The position numbers and the translations under genes are program-made. From Nitrobacter vulgaris (lineage in GTDB: Bacteria; Pseudomonadota; Alphaproteobacteria; Rhizobiales; Xanthobacteraceae), in NCBI RefSeq assembly GCF_002028545.1, contig NZ_MWPQ01000005.1, positions 1 to 64,000 on the forward strand: DNA of 64,000 nt, written 5' to 3'. Positions 1-9,400 of this stretch are shown in pieces; position 1 is the first letter of the stretch; each line of letters opens with the position of its first letter. The notes beneath the pieces were generated by a model that searched no databases, was not told the origin of the DNA, and was given only the letters and a program-made list of their open reading frames with translations.

Positions 1-2
1 TT

Positions 3-122
3 AGCCAAAAGCAATCGCGACTCATCAAAGGCCTCCTGTCCGAGACCGTGAATCACAAACTCAGCGCCGAAGGAATCACTTTTATGGGTCCCGACCCTAG
101 CACGACTCAATGCCGCGTTTAA
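3..122 (+). other. possible 5' piece of the large gene in another frame
   Basis: This stretch is open from the left edge to a TAA at 120-122 and reads plausibly as protein (it includes SRLIKGLLSETVNHK and LSAEGITFM). It lies one base out of frame with the large gene that follows. If one G of the GGG run at 94-96 were absent, the two frames would join as ...ITFM-VPTLARLNAAFK-LAVKDG..., giving one continuous reading frame from the edge to 4503. I infer that it is the upstream part of the same gene, split by a frameshift or a sequencing error; it could instead be the tail of a separate gene. Confidence 0.4.
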
Positions 123-123
123 A

Positions 124-3100
124 TTGGCGGTTAAAGACGGCGATCTCGACCATGCGCTCGGCATCACCATGCGTTTGGCTCAAGTGGTCGCGGCAAACAG
201 TCGTGGCGATGAGTTCATACGCAAGTCGCCCGCATTGGCAGCGACTCTGGGCGATCGGGACGCCTATCGACGCTTATTCAGCGACCGATCCGGGTGGCGC
301 GGCGCTCGTGATGCACGGCTAACAATCGCCCATGCTTTCTCGAATGAGATGGAAGAGGCTGAAATTCACTGTGGCCGTGCGATCGACTGGATAAACTGGA
401 ACGCGCGCAAAGAGAGAGATGAGCTCGAACTTCCTCACGAGAGGACCGGTCCAGCCCACGACGACTTTGCTTCCATTCTATTTCTGAAGATCGTTCAGAA
501 AGATTTTAAACCTGTTGATGGAAATCTGCATCAATGGGGCCGGGGATTAGCAATTCCGGTCGCGCGGCAAGCGGTCAAACTTGCCCGGCAATATGAGTGC
601 GCAACGGGATTGAGCGTCTTGTCCGAGCTTGCAGCATTTGCGGCCAGCTCGAAGAGTAAATCTTTCGTGCTCAAAGCGACGCTTTTGAGCAGTAAGACAG
701 CGCTGACCTCAAAAGAAAGGAAACTGCTGGCACGTTCAGTCGCCGAAGCAAAACTTAAGGCGGAAAAACTCGTTACTTTGAGTGATGATGCGGGCCGCGA
801 CTTTGTCTCAGCGGCTTTTGCGGCGCTCGTACACGATGGCCCTAGCTCCGCGAAAAAGCTGCTGGATGCTGACGCTCAAGTCAGGCCCACAGCTTACGAT
901 TACGGGGAACGTTACGGTCCATCGAGAGCGTGGATTCCATTTCTTCAAACATGCGTAGCGGCTTGGTCAAAAAAACGCGCTGTTGCAATTCATGATTTGC
1001 TTCCGCAAGGGGTGAAGATCACGGCTGCTGCGCGGGCTCTCAAAAAGCGGGAGGAGGTTAAGTCATTTCTGGCCGCTTTACCCGCTGTCCGCCGTAAAGG
1101 CCAAAAAAAGGCAAAAAGCGGGACGAAACCTGAAGGCCGCTTTGATAGCCGTGAATGTAAGGAAATTGCCGTCGGGATCGAGACGGTTCTGAAAATTATT
1201 GAGCCAATTCAGGCCAGCATGTGTGCTCGCGTCGCTGATAAGGGCGTGAGCGCGTTTCTCGGTAATTGGGCCTCCTTTGTATCAAAGACGGTGACGCGCG
1301 GGTTCGAAGAGCCTGAAAAGATGCTTGCCAAGACCGTGGGGCTTGGATTTGCAAGACTGCTTCTTCAACACGCACCGGCTATTTCAGACAGCGATGCGGT
1401 CGCGGTTATTGATGTGATCTCTCGGCCACGTTTTTTGCTGAGCGAGAAAGCGTATGTGCTCTCGTTGCTAGCAGCAAAAGGTCATCTTCACTCTCGCGCC
1501 GGTGCGTTTGCGCAATCGATGGTCGATGAGATTCGCAAAGACGATCAGACCGATCAGCGTGGCGACGATTACGCTTCTTTGGCCGAAGCATTGCTGGAAA
1601 TGAGCGTTCCCGAAGCGCGCCTATATTATCGCAACGGATTGGCGGAACTGGATAAGCTCGGCAGCGGCGATTACGACTTGATTTACGCGATACTGCATTA
1701 CGCAGCGGGCCAACCTGGCGGGTGCATCCGGCCCGAGTTGGGGCATAGGCTGATGAACCTATGCCAGACTATTTTTGCTCATGATTCACATAAGTTTGGC
1801 TGGAATCTTTTCGGCATAGCTTGCGCTAAATCCGTAGGAACGACAGCCGCAACCAAGCTTATACGGTGGAATGACGAAGACGTTGCGAGCTATTCTCTCG
1901 GACTGCCTCAGCTCGCTTCATATCTTTCTGCCGAGAAGCATCTTTCGCCGTTACGCGCTGCGGTGCTGTTGGGCATTTGCAAAGACCATGGCTGGCACGA
2001 GTGGAGCGTTGGTGACGGACTATTATCGATTCTTCCACAAGCGCGCAACGTCGGTGAGAAAAGGACAATATTCGAGGCTGTATTTGGAAAATTGATTGCC
2101 GAGCACTCGGATGGCGGCTGGTCCTCTGTCTGGCAAGGCATATTGAATGTTGCCGAAAAAAATCCAGCCGTCGTGGGCGACGGCGATGTCAGCACGGCAA
2201 AGCAATTACTTGAGGAGGCAGAACGGAAAAGGCACGAGTATAATTCGCGCTCGTCATCAGGACCGAGTTCGCCTGCGAGCATTGAAAGCAAGAAAAAAGA
2301 ACAAGACCCAGACGCTTTTGTCAAAGCTCTGGTCTCTAAGTGTGACCCAGGATCAGCGGCGTCCATTGACGAGGCGCTCAACGAAATAGATGCCGTTAAG
2401 TCACTTCCATTTTATGTGAGACGGGACTTCTTCTCTACAATTCGTGCGGCTTGCCCCTACGCGAAACGGCTCGATCACTTGCTTGCTTTGGCTGAGGCCA
2501 ATAACGTCTCGTTCGACCAAGCTATCGATCACATTCAAGATTGTGTTTCGGAATGGTCTGGTTCATCAGCACATATTGCGGCAGAGAAAAAAAACGTTGT
2601 TTCACACTTATTCAAATCGAAAGGATCTGAACTCTTCAGCATTTCTTACGGCAGTGTGAGCCGCGAGATAAAGCAACTCAGCGATCTTTGTGGTGACGAA
2701 AGCTTCGTCTTGAACCACGTCCTAGATACAATTTCGACTGAACGAGTGGAATTGAATGGTGAGCAGTGGTTGCAGCTTGCCACGGTACTGTCTCACCAAA
2801 CGTCGCATAGCGCTTCGCGCGATGCCCTCGAAAACTTTCTGTCTGGGCCGGCCGCAGGCTTGGCCGATCAGATTGGAGAAGGTGCGTACAAGCCCGATTT
2901 CAAAATTTCAGATGAGCGAGAGCTTCTCGTCGGAATAATCTGGCACCTTTTAGGGGATGACGATGCTTACATAAAGTGGAGCATTGCGCGCGCATTGCCG
3001 CTCTTTGTTTCATTGGGTTTAATCGACGATTTGAATGCACTTCTCGCGCAGTTCGATCGCAGAGAGGTGCCGGCACTCAAAACAGAAAGCTATAACCTCT

Positions 3101-4503
3101 CATTTCAGAATTCACAGCAATGGCTTCTGATGGGGCTGGCCCGTGCCGCATTGATTCACGGGGCAAAGCTGGCCCCGTTGAAACCCCGACTTTTCCAGCT
3201 GGCTGCGCGAAATGACGTTCACATCCTTAATAAGCGACACATCCTGCGATGCTTGCGAAATATTGGCTGCGAGGCAGCCGAAATCGCAAATTTAGCGCAA
3301 GAAGTTGAAGTCGATCCAAAGGGAATCGCAGTTGTTAAAGGCTCTTGGCCGAAGCACGTTCCTGCCAAATCTGGTTTCAGTTTCGATTATGAATTCAACA
3401 AGTCAGAGATTTCGCATCTTGCGAGAGTATTTCACATTTCAGACGGTCAATGCGTCGATGCTATCGCTCATGAAATTCAGCGGATCTGGCCGAGCGCTAC
3501 AAATATGGATGCATTTCCTGGGCATGATCGTTATCGAAAAGAACGAACTGACAGATACGAATATTATCGTGAGCATGTTCAAAAGCACGCATTGCTAAGC
3601 GCAGCAACTACGTTGCGGCAATCGCATCCGGTGGCGCGTCAAAGCTATGATGAAGATCCTGCGTCGCCCTTTGAGCTGTGGCTCAACGACTATGACGTTA
3701 CGTTTAAAGATGGTTCTTGGCTCAGCGATCACAAAGATCAAGAGCCTGAGGTTTGCGGGAAGAGTCTGTTGGGACCACGAGTCAAGAATGTCGAATCACT
3801 AATTCTGACTCCAGCGATTTTCGAGAGCTTAGGAATTTTGAATATTGCGGAATCCGCGATGTTGCCGATTTATGGACGGTGGAAGTCCCCGGACGGAGTT
3901 TATGTTCGTATTGAAACGGCGTTAGGAAAACCCCGTGGGATCGTGGGACTTTGCCAGAAATTCGTTAGAAGAGCGGACCACGATCTCTGGCTACCGCTGT
4001 TTCTTCATGACGGCTTTGACGACCCATACAGACAGGCATCGCCCTTTGAGCCATTTGTGTGGGTTTTGGAAAATTACAGCATTGGGGTAGATTCACGCGA
4101 GAAAATCGCGACTGACGGCGTGGCGTCGCGACCACGTCTTGGCGTCAAACTTCTCAAGGCATTTGGGCTCATACCGGACAAGGATTTTCGGGAGTGGAAA
4201 ACCTCTCACAACGAACTGGCTATGCGGAGTCAGGTGTGGGGGGAATGGATGCCTGACCCGGACGACAACCGGGGCAGTCATCGAAACGAAAATGGTGAGA
4301 TTTTATGGGCGTCGCAAGACTGGCTGGACCGGGCATTACCTCTAATCGATCGTCAGCTCGTGTTCCACGTTACGTTGAGCAAGTACAAAGACCGTCGCTT
4401 CGGCGACAGTTCAGGTGTGAAAGCCGTATATGTAGGAACCAGACCGGCTGGGGATGAGATTCGTTTCTGGTACGCGAAGAAATCCTCAAACACGACTTAC
4501 TAG
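124..4503 (+). CDS. very large helical-repeat protein of unknown function, N-terminus probably missing
   Basis: The frame encodes 1,459 residues from a TTG with no ribosome binding site in front of it, so the true start is probably upstream and out of frame or outside the window. I do not recognise the family. The protein is soluble-looking, mostly short amphipathic helices of HEAT/TPR type, with charged linkers near residues 322-337 (KGQKKAKSG) and 702-730 (RSSSGPSS). From about residue 1,223 the last part is richer in beta-type sequence and tryptophan. No P-loop, nuclease or transmembrane segment is visible. Size, helical repeats and position in a lower-GC patch beside a dead transposase suggest the sensor half of a large STAND-type or other defence protein, but that is inference only. 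Codon use is clearly more A/T-rich than in the housekeeping genes after 5.4 kb, pointing to horizontal transfer. Confidence 0.75.
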   Translation: MAVKDGDLDHALGITMRLAQVVAANSRGDEFIRKSPALAATLGDRDAYRRLFSDRSGWRGARDARLTIAHAFSNEMEEAEIHCGRAIDWINWNARKERDELELPHERTGPAHDDFASILFLKIVQKDFKPVDGNLHQWGRGLAIPVARQAVKLARQYECATGLSVLSELAAFAASSKSKSFVLKATLLSSKTALTSKERKLLARSVAEAKLKAEKLVTLSDDAGRDFVSAAFAALVHDGPSSAKKLLDADAQVRPTAYDYGERYGPSRAWIPFLQTCVAAWSKKRAVAIHDLLPQGVKITAAARALKKREEVKSFLAALPAVRRKGQKKAKSGTKPEGRFDSRECKEIAVGIETVLKIIEPIQASMCARVADKGVSAFLGNWASFVSKTVTRGFEEPEKMLAKTVGLGFARLLLQHAPAISDSDAVAVIDVISRPRFLLSEKAYVLSLLAAKGHLHSRAGAFAQSMVDEIRKDDQTDQRGDDYASLAEALLEMSVPEARLYYRNGLAELDKLGSGDYDLIYAILHYAAGQPGGCIRPELGHRLMNLCQTIFAHDSHKFGWNLFGIACAKSVGTTAATKLIRWNDEDVASYSLGLPQLASYLSAEKHLSPLRAAVLLGICKDHGWHEWSVGDGLLSILPQARNVGEKRTIFEAVFGKLIAEHSDGGWSSVWQGILNVAEKNPAVVGDGDVSTAKQLLEEAERKRHEYNSRSSSGPSSPASIESKKKEQDPDAFVKALVSKCDPGSAASIDEALNEIDAVKSLPFYVRRDFFSTIRAACPYAKRLDHLLALAEANNVSFDQAIDHIQDCVSEWSGSSAHIAAEKKNVVSHLFKSKGSELFSISYGSVSREIKQLSDLCGDESFVLNHVLDTISTERVELNGEQWLQLATVLSHQTSHSASRDALENFLSGPAAGLADQIGEGAYKPDFKISDERELLVGIIWHLLGDDDAYIKWSIARALPLFVSLGLIDDLNALLAQFDRREVPALKTESYNLSFQNSQQWLLMGLARAALIHGAKLAPLKPRLFQLAARNDVHILNKRHILRCLRNIGCEAAEIANLAQEVEVDPKGIAVVKGSWPKHVPAKSGFSFDYEFNKSEISHLARVFHISDGQCVDAIAHEIQRIWPSATNMDAFPGHDRYRKERTDRYEYYREHVQKHALLSAATTLRQSHPVARQSYDEDPASPFELWLNDYDVTFKDGSWLSDHKDQEPEVCGKSLLGPRVKNVESLILTPAIFESLGILNIAESAMLPIYGRWKSPDGVYVRIETALGKPRGIVGLCQKFVRRADHDLWLPLFLHDGFDDPYRQASPFEPFVWVLENYSIGVDSREKIATDGVASRPRLGVKLLKAFGLIPDKDFREWKTSHNELAMRSQVWGEWMPDPDDNRGSHRNENGEILWASQDWLDRALPLIDRQLVFHVTLSKYKDRRFGDSSGVKAVYVGTRPAGDEIRFWYAKKSSNTTY

Positions 4504-4547
4504 GCGGCGTGGACAAATAGTTCGCCAATATGGCGCGCGCTTTGTTG

Positions 4548-4811
4548 TTACCGATTAGCCGCGATGCGTTTGCGATAGAGGGCGTCAGGCCCTTTCGCGG
4601 CCTCGATGCGAATGTGTCTGCGCAGCAGTGCAAGAGCTAATGGGCCGACGACGAGCATCACGCCCAGCACGGTCTTAATCATGGTCGGCAACCACCTGGC
4701 AAGCATGGCACTGCCATAGACCAGCGCGAAGAAGGTGAACCACGCGAATAAGGGTACTTCGGCCAGAAGCAGTGGTTTTTCGTCTGATAATGGCTGTGCG
4801 CAAAGCGCCAA
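4548..4811 (-). CDS. small putative membrane protein (doubtful)
   Basis: This 87-residue frame has two hydrophobic stretches (FAWFTFFALVYGSAMLA and VLGVMLVVGPLALALL) followed by a basic tail, which fits a two-helix membrane protein. It starts at TTG with no good Shine-Dalgarno, and a stop lies just upstream in frame, so no better start is available. It faces the 3' end of the large gene and lies in the same lower-GC patch. It may be a fragment of a longer membrane protein. No family is recognised. Confidence 0.35.
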   Translation of the reverse strand: MALCAQPLSDEKPLLLAEVPLFAWFTFFALVYGSAMLARWLPTMIKTVLGVMLVVGPLALALLRRHIRIEAAKGPDALYRKRIAANR

Positions 4812-4920
4812 AAAGCTGCTTTCACGGTGCCCTCATTTTCATTCAGCATTCGATTAACCGGGCTGTTTTGGCAGAATAAGCGACATCGACTCAGAACGCG
4901 GTTGACGCCGTTAGGAGAGA

Positions 4921-5280
4921 TTGATTCAAGGCTGCTTTTTGGAGGCAGGCTGGAGCCGGGGTGATCTCACCGAAGCGGAATGGCGCGTTCTGAAGGACTT
5001 ATTGCCGATCGAGCCTGAGAACCGCGGTCGCGGCAGACCGCCAGAACAGAACTGCTCAATCATCAACAGCATCCTCTGGCGGCTTCGATGCGGAGTGCCA
5101 TGGCGAGACGTTTCGCCAAAATTCGGCAGTTGGAACACCATCTACCGCCGGTTCCGGCGATGGAGTGAAGCCGGGGTCTAGGAAACCGTGGCAGTAACGC
5201 TTGCCGAGATCATGGCGGACAGCAGGCACTACAGCATCGATAGCACCACAGTCTGCGCCCTACAGACAGCGCAACTGTAA
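4921..5280 (+). pseudogene. IS5-family (IS427-like) transposase remnant
   Basis: The frame opens with the N-terminal DUF4096-type domain of IS5-family transposases (LTEAEWRVLKDLLP, GRGRPP, NSILWRLRCGVPWRDVSP, WNTIYRRFRRW). An in-frame TAG at 5179-5181 interrupts it, after which the same frame goes on with the first catalytic block (LAEIMADSRHYSIDSTTV, holding the DDE Asp) and then loses similarity and stops at 5278-5280. The rest of the catalytic domain and clear terminal inverted repeats are missing. It is a dead fragment at the boundary between the lower-GC accessory patch and radC. Confidence 0.85.
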
Positions 5281-5396
5281 TCTGACAATCGGAGGCGCAA
5301 AGCCACCCCGCCTATGTGCACGCTTTTCTACGCTAGAACTCTCCCGTGTTCTGAACCGGCTTTACTTCATCCCACAAGTGGTGTGTCCTAATCGCG
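5281..5396. other. short non-coding junction
   Basis: Nothing recognisable lies between the transposase remnant and the 3' end of radC. The sequence is probably decayed mobile-element DNA. Confidence 0.4.
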
Positions 5397-6107
5397 TTAG
5401 ATCAGCCGCAGCCCCTTCAGGCTAGCATGGCCGTTCTTGCCGACGATAATGTGATCGTGCACGGAGATGCCGAGCGGCTTGGCGATCTCGATGATGTTCT
5501 GCGTCATCAGGATGTCGGCACGGGACGGTGTCGGATCGCCTGATGGATGGTTGTGGACCATGATGATCGAGGTTGCGGATAGCTCGAGCGCACGCTTGAC
5601 GACTTCGCGAGGATAAACCGGAGTATGATCGACGGTGCCGACCTGTTGCAACTCGTCTGCGATAAGCTGGTTGCGCTTGTCGAGGAACAGGATGCGGAAT
5701 TGTTCCTTGTCGGCGAATGCCATCGACGTTCGGCAATAGTCGATCACCGCGGCCCACGACGACAGCACTGTCCGCTGCTTCAGCTGTCCTTTGGCCACAC
5801 GGCTGGCAGTTGCCGCGATCAGCTTGAGCTCGATGATCGCCGACTCACCAAGACCGCTGATCTCACGAAGCCGGGCGTCGGGCGCATGAACCACCTCGGC
5901 GAACGATCCGAATCTGCCAATCAGGGACTTGGCCAGTGGTTTGACGTCGCGGCGGGGCAACGCGCGAAACAGCACCATTTCGAGCAGTTCGTAATCGCTG
6001 AGCGCGTCCGGCCCGGCGTCGCGGAAGCGCTCGCGCAATCGTTCGCGATGGCCGTGATAGTGCGGCGCTTCGGCAAATCCTGCGGGGTTGTCGGCGTTTG
6101 CGGGCAT
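5397..6107 (-). CDS. radC: RadC/JAB-domain protein
   Basis: The 236-residue protein has a helix-hairpin-helix N-terminal half ([28 protein letters not shown]) and a C-terminal JAB/MPN metalloprotease fold with the zinc-binding signature [11 protein letters not shown] and an upstream Glu. This is the standard architecture and length of RadC. The family was named for DNA repair, but its actual role is unproven. It lies downstream of map on the same strand, as in many Rhizobiales, with a palindromic repeat between them. It is the first gene of the normal-GC chromosome after the accessory patch. Confidence 0.95.
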   Translation of the reverse strand: MPANADNPAGFAEAPHYHGHRERLRERFRDAGPDALSDYELLEMVLFRALPRRDVKPLAKSLIGRFGSFAEVVHAPDARLREISGLGESAIIELKLIAATASRVAKGQLKQRTVLSSWAAVIDYCRTSMAFADKEQFRILFLDKRNQLIADELQQVGTVDHTPVYPREVVKRALELSATSIIMVHNHPSGDPTPSRADILMTQNIIEIAKPLGISVHDHIIVGKNGHASLKGLRLI

Positions 6108-6126
6108 GGATGGAGCGAACCAGTCC

Positions 6127-6200
6127 TAGTGGTCCGATTCTAACATTCGTGTCCTGTTTCAGCGAGCCTTCTTGCGAATGTTAGAATCGAAGGACCACTA
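6127..6200. repeat. imperfect palindrome, dispersed-repeat type
   Basis: The left arm TAGTGGTCCGATTCTAACAT (and on to 6149) and the right arm ending AGGACCACTA at 6200 are reverse complements over about 23 bases, apart from a 3-base insertion in the right arm. The spacer is about 25 bases. It lies between map and radC. A related palindrome with a similar core lies at 44053-44122. Confidence 0.8.
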
Positions 6201-6232
6201 GCAATATAAGTTGCTAGTGAAGTTTTGAATGC

Positions 6233-6274
6233 GACATTCGCGTTCGGGGTACGCCGCCAGGGGGCGCGAATGTC
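6233..6274. repeat. short inverted repeat GACATTCGCG / CGCGAATGTC
   Basis: Ten-base perfect arms separated by 22 bases lie just beyond the larger palindrome. The ATTCG core is shared by both, so this may be a second, shorter unit of the same repeat. Confidence 0.6.
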
Positions 6275-6394
6275 AAATTCACTCCACGGGTTTCCGCAAC
6301 CTTGCCGTGGCTCGCGGTATTTGCAACCCCAATTCGGGAATGCGAGCTGCGAAAGCGTGCGCGATCCAACGCGATCTGATTCCGGACCCGAGGT

Positions 6395-7219
6395 TCAGCC
6401 CCCGCAGGCCGGCTTGTCGAGTTTACCTGGCGACAGCGTGAAGATCTCAACTCCTGTCTGGGTCACGCCGACCGAATGCTCGAACTGCGCCGACAGCGAG
6501 CGATCGCGGGTTACGGCGGTCCAGCCGTCCGACAGGATTTTCACGTGCGGTTTGCCCAGGTTAATCATCGGCTCGATGGTAAAGAACATTCCGGGCCTGA
6601 GCCGTACGCCCTCGCCGGGCCGGCCGACATGGATGATGTTCGGTTCGTCGTGGAATATGCGGCCGAGTCCGTGGCCGCAGAAATCGCGGACAACGCTCAT
6701 GCCTTGGGGTTCGACGAAGCTCTGGATGGCGTGACCGATGTCGCCGGTCGTCGCGCCGGGCTTGACCGCCGCGATGCCACGCATCATCGCTTCATAGGTT
6801 ATCTCGATCAGCCGTTCGGCCTTGCGTGCAATCGGACCAACCGAGTACATGCGACTGGAATCGCCGTACCAGCTATCAACGATAAAAGTTACGTCCACGT
6901 TGACGATATCGCCCTCTCTCAGGATGCGATCGCCGGGCATCCCGTGACAGACCACGTGATTGACCGACGTGCAAGTCGAGTAGCGATAGCCGCGATACAT
7001 CAGCGTTGCCGGGTAGGCGCCGTGGCTGAAGGCGAATTCACGGACAAAATCGTCAATCTGCGAGGTGGGGATGCCAGGCTTCACGAGATCGGCGAGTTCG
7101 TCGAGACAGCGTGCCGTCAGAGCACCGGCCTTGCGCATCCCGGCGAATCCGCTCGGGCCGTGCAGTTTAATCTGTCCGGTCTTTCGCAGGGGGGTTTCGG
7201 AGGCTTCGACGTAGCTCAT
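6395..7219 (-). CDS. map: type I methionine aminopeptidase
   Basis: The 274-residue enzyme removes the initiator methionine from new proteins in the cytoplasm. The metal-binding signature is present: the Asp pair in NVDVTFIVDSWYGDSSRM, the His in FCGHGLGRIFHDEP, and the late Glu residues in FFTIEPMINLG and QFEHSVGV. Length and the N-terminal extension before GMRKAG are normal for alphaproteobacteria. It shares its strand with radC downstream. The C-terminal tail (KLDKPACGG) is typical of the group. Confidence 0.97.
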   Translation of the reverse strand: MSYVEASETPLRKTGQIKLHGPSGFAGMRKAGALTARCLDELADLVKPGIPTSQIDDFVREFAFSHGAYPATLMYRGYRYSTCTSVNHVVCHGMPGDRILREGDIVNVDVTFIVDSWYGDSSRMYSVGPIARKAERLIEITYEAMMRGIAAVKPGATTGDIGHAIQSFVEPQGMSVVRDFCGHGLGRIFHDEPNIIHVGRPGEGVRLRPGMFFTIEPMINLGKPHVKILSDGWTAVTRDRSLSAQFEHSVGVTQTGVEIFTLSPGKLDKPACGG

Positions 7220-7531
7220 CAGGTGATCTGAGTCCGGATGAAAGGAGTTGTTGCCTCCTAATCTAATGGATGGCGCTGCCAGCGCAAGCTGAAGCCTCTA
7301 ATGCGGCGCTATTAGGGGTTCACTTCGGTTCGCCGCGGCCGGGCTCTTGGCCGGTCGTGGTGACGCCGTCAGGGTTCGGTGACCGAAACCGAGCAGATCA
7401 GCTCGATCATGCGGTGCTGGCGCATTGCGCGCGCTTAAGCACAAACGACGCCGATCGGCAGAAATCGATTGGCGCGCCGCGGCGGCGGCGATAAGGATGA
7501 AAATGCTAGTGTTTACCGCTGCGGACGTCTG
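7220..7531. other. intergenic region between divergent map and antiporter genes
   Basis: About 310 bases hold the promoters of both flanking genes. An AGGAGG-like string on the minus strand near 7252-7259 lies about 40 bases before the map start, too far to serve it. I see no gene, RNA or clear operator here. Confidence 0.4.
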
Positions 7532-9325
7532 ATGGCATCTCTGGATTCGGTCAGTCTGGCCATCCTGCTCGGCGCGATTCTGGTCATGGCCGGAATTCTG
7601 TCGAGCCTGTTGGCGTTGCGGTTTGGCGCCCCCTTGCTGCTCGTCTTTCTGTTCATCGGCATGTTGGCAGGTGATTCCGGGCCTGGGGGCCTGACGTTCA
7701 GCGATGTCCAAAACACCTACCTTGTCGGGTCGGCCGCACTGGCGCTGATTCTGTTCGACGGCGGTCTGAAGACGCGGTTCCAGAGCATCCGCACGGTCCT
7801 GGCGCCCTCGATGGTGCTCGCTACTCTCGGCGTGCTGTTGACCGCGCTGGTCACGGCGCCAGTCGCCAAATATGCGCTCGATCTCAACTGGACCGAGGCG
7901 CTGCTGATCGGCGCGGTCGTCGCCTCCACTGACGCGGCCGCGGTATTTTTGCTGGTCCACGCGCAAGGGCTACGGCTGCGTCCGCGCGTCGGTGCGACGC
8001 TGGAGGCGGAGTCTGGCACCAACGATCCCTTCGCGGTGTTTCTTACGTTGATGTTGGTCGAGCTGATCTCGGTCGGCGACAGCTCGATCTGGCATGTGGT
8101 GCTTGAGTTCCTCCGGGAGTCCATGCTTGGCGGCATTGTCGGTGTGATCGGTGGGCGGCTCGTGGTGGTGGCGCTTAACCGGGTGGCGCTTCCACAGGGG
8201 CTGCATGCGCCGTTCGTCACGACCGCAGCGCTCGTGATCTTCGGAGTGGCGCAGATATCCCATGCGTCCGGGTTTCTCGCGGTTTATCTCGCGGGAATTA
8301 TCATCGGCAACCGTCCGACCCGCGCCCATAACTCCGTGGTGACGTTCCTCGACGCCGCGACCTGGCTGGCGCAGATCGTGATGTTCGTGCTGCTCGGCTT
8401 GCTGGTCTCGCCGTACCGCTTGCTGGACAGCGTCGTGCCGGCGGTGGTGGTCGCGCTCGTGCTGATGCTGGTGGCGCGGCCGCTCGCGGTGTTCCTCTGC
8501 CTCGCCCCATTTCCTTTCAATTGGCGGGAAAAGCTGTTCATCGCCTGGACCGGGCTGCGGGGCGCGGTCGCAATCTTTCTTGCCTCGATTCCGATGCTGG
8601 TCGGGCTGTCGAAGGCGTATCTGTACTTCGATGTCGCATTCGTCGTGGTGATTATCTCGCTTTTGCTGCAGGGCTGGACGCTTGCTCCGGCTGCCCGGCT
8701 GCTGCATGTGGCGCTGCCGCGTGCCGACCGCGGGCCACGTCGGGTCGAACTTGATTTGCCAGGACAGCTCGAACAGCAGTTGGTCGGCTATGCAGTGCGA
8801 CCAATGAGCCTGTTCCTTCGGCGCGGGCTGATTCCGTCATGGTCGAAGCCGACGCTCGTGATCCGCAATGAAAAAATTCTAACACCCGCCGAGGCCGATC
8901 CGATCACAGCGGGAGACTACCTCTATCTGCTGGCGCCGCCGGAAAAGGCCGAGGCACTCGACCGCTTTTTTGTGGACATGCAGCCGATGGCGTCACCAGA
9001 CCCGCATCTGCTTGGCGATTTCCTGGTCTCGGGCGAAATCACCCTTGGCGATATCGCGCAGATCTATGGCATTTCCGTCGATCCGACCGCCGGGCAGTTA
9101 ACGCTGGCGGATTACTTCGATGTTCATCTCGACCACGCACCGAAAGAAGGTGCGGTCCTGCCGCTTGACACCATCGTTCTCGTCGCACGCAATATCAGCG
9201 AAGGCCGCGTCAACGCAGTCGGACTTCGTTTACCCGAAGACGAGGAGAAGCTGCCGCCGCTGACCAGAATGGGCGCGTTCAGGCAGAAGGCGGCAAAGGC
9301 CTGGTCGTCGGTTGCAGGGACTTGA
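7532..9325 (+). CDS. CPA1-family K+(Na+)/H+ antiporter, NhaP2/CvrA-like
   Basis: The 597-residue protein has about twelve hydrophobic helices in residues 1-395 (cation/proton exchanger domain), including VVASTDAAAVFLLV and the ESGTNDPFAVF motif of CPA1 transporters. A cytoplasmic TrkA-C domain (about 400-480) and a CorC/HlyC-like domain (about 500-570) follow, as in the E. coli potassium/proton antiporter. The frame is open from a TTG at 7469, but I chose the ATG at 7532, where the first membrane helix begins; the 21 extra residues upstream are polar and unlike the family. It probably exports K+ or Na+ in exchange for protons at the inner membrane. Confidence 0.92.
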   Translation: MASLDSVSLAILLGAILVMAGILSSLLALRFGAPLLLVFLFIGMLAGDSGPGGLTFSDVQNTYLVGSAALALILFDGGLKTRFQSIRTVLAPSMVLATLGVLLTALVTAPVAKYALDLNWTEALLIGAVVASTDAAAVFLLVHAQGLRLRPRVGATLEAESGTNDPFAVFLTLMLVELISVGDSSIWHVVLEFLRESMLGGIVGVIGGRLVVVALNRVALPQGLHAPFVTTAALVIFGVAQISHASGFLAVYLAGIIIGNRPTRAHNSVVTFLDAATWLAQIVMFVLLGLLVSPYRLLDSVVPAVVVALVLMLVARPLAVFLCLAPFPFNWREKLFIAWTGLRGAVAIFLASIPMLVGLSKAYLYFDVAFVVVIISLLLQGWTLAPAARLLHVALPRADRGPRRVELDLPGQLEQQLVGYAVRPMSLFLRRGLIPSWSKPTLVIRNEKILTPAEADPITAGDYLYLLAPPEKAEALDRFFVDMQPMASPDPHLLGDFLVSGEITLGDIAQIYGISVDPTAGQLTLADYFDVHLDHAPKEGAVLPLDTIVLVARNISEGRVNAVGLRLPEDEEKLPPLTRMGAFRQKAAKAWSSVAGT

Positions 9326-9400
9326 CCGAAAATGCTCTCAATCAATAACTAGCGTGCATTCACATCGCAGAACCGGTACCGCAATTTTGCGGAATACGCG

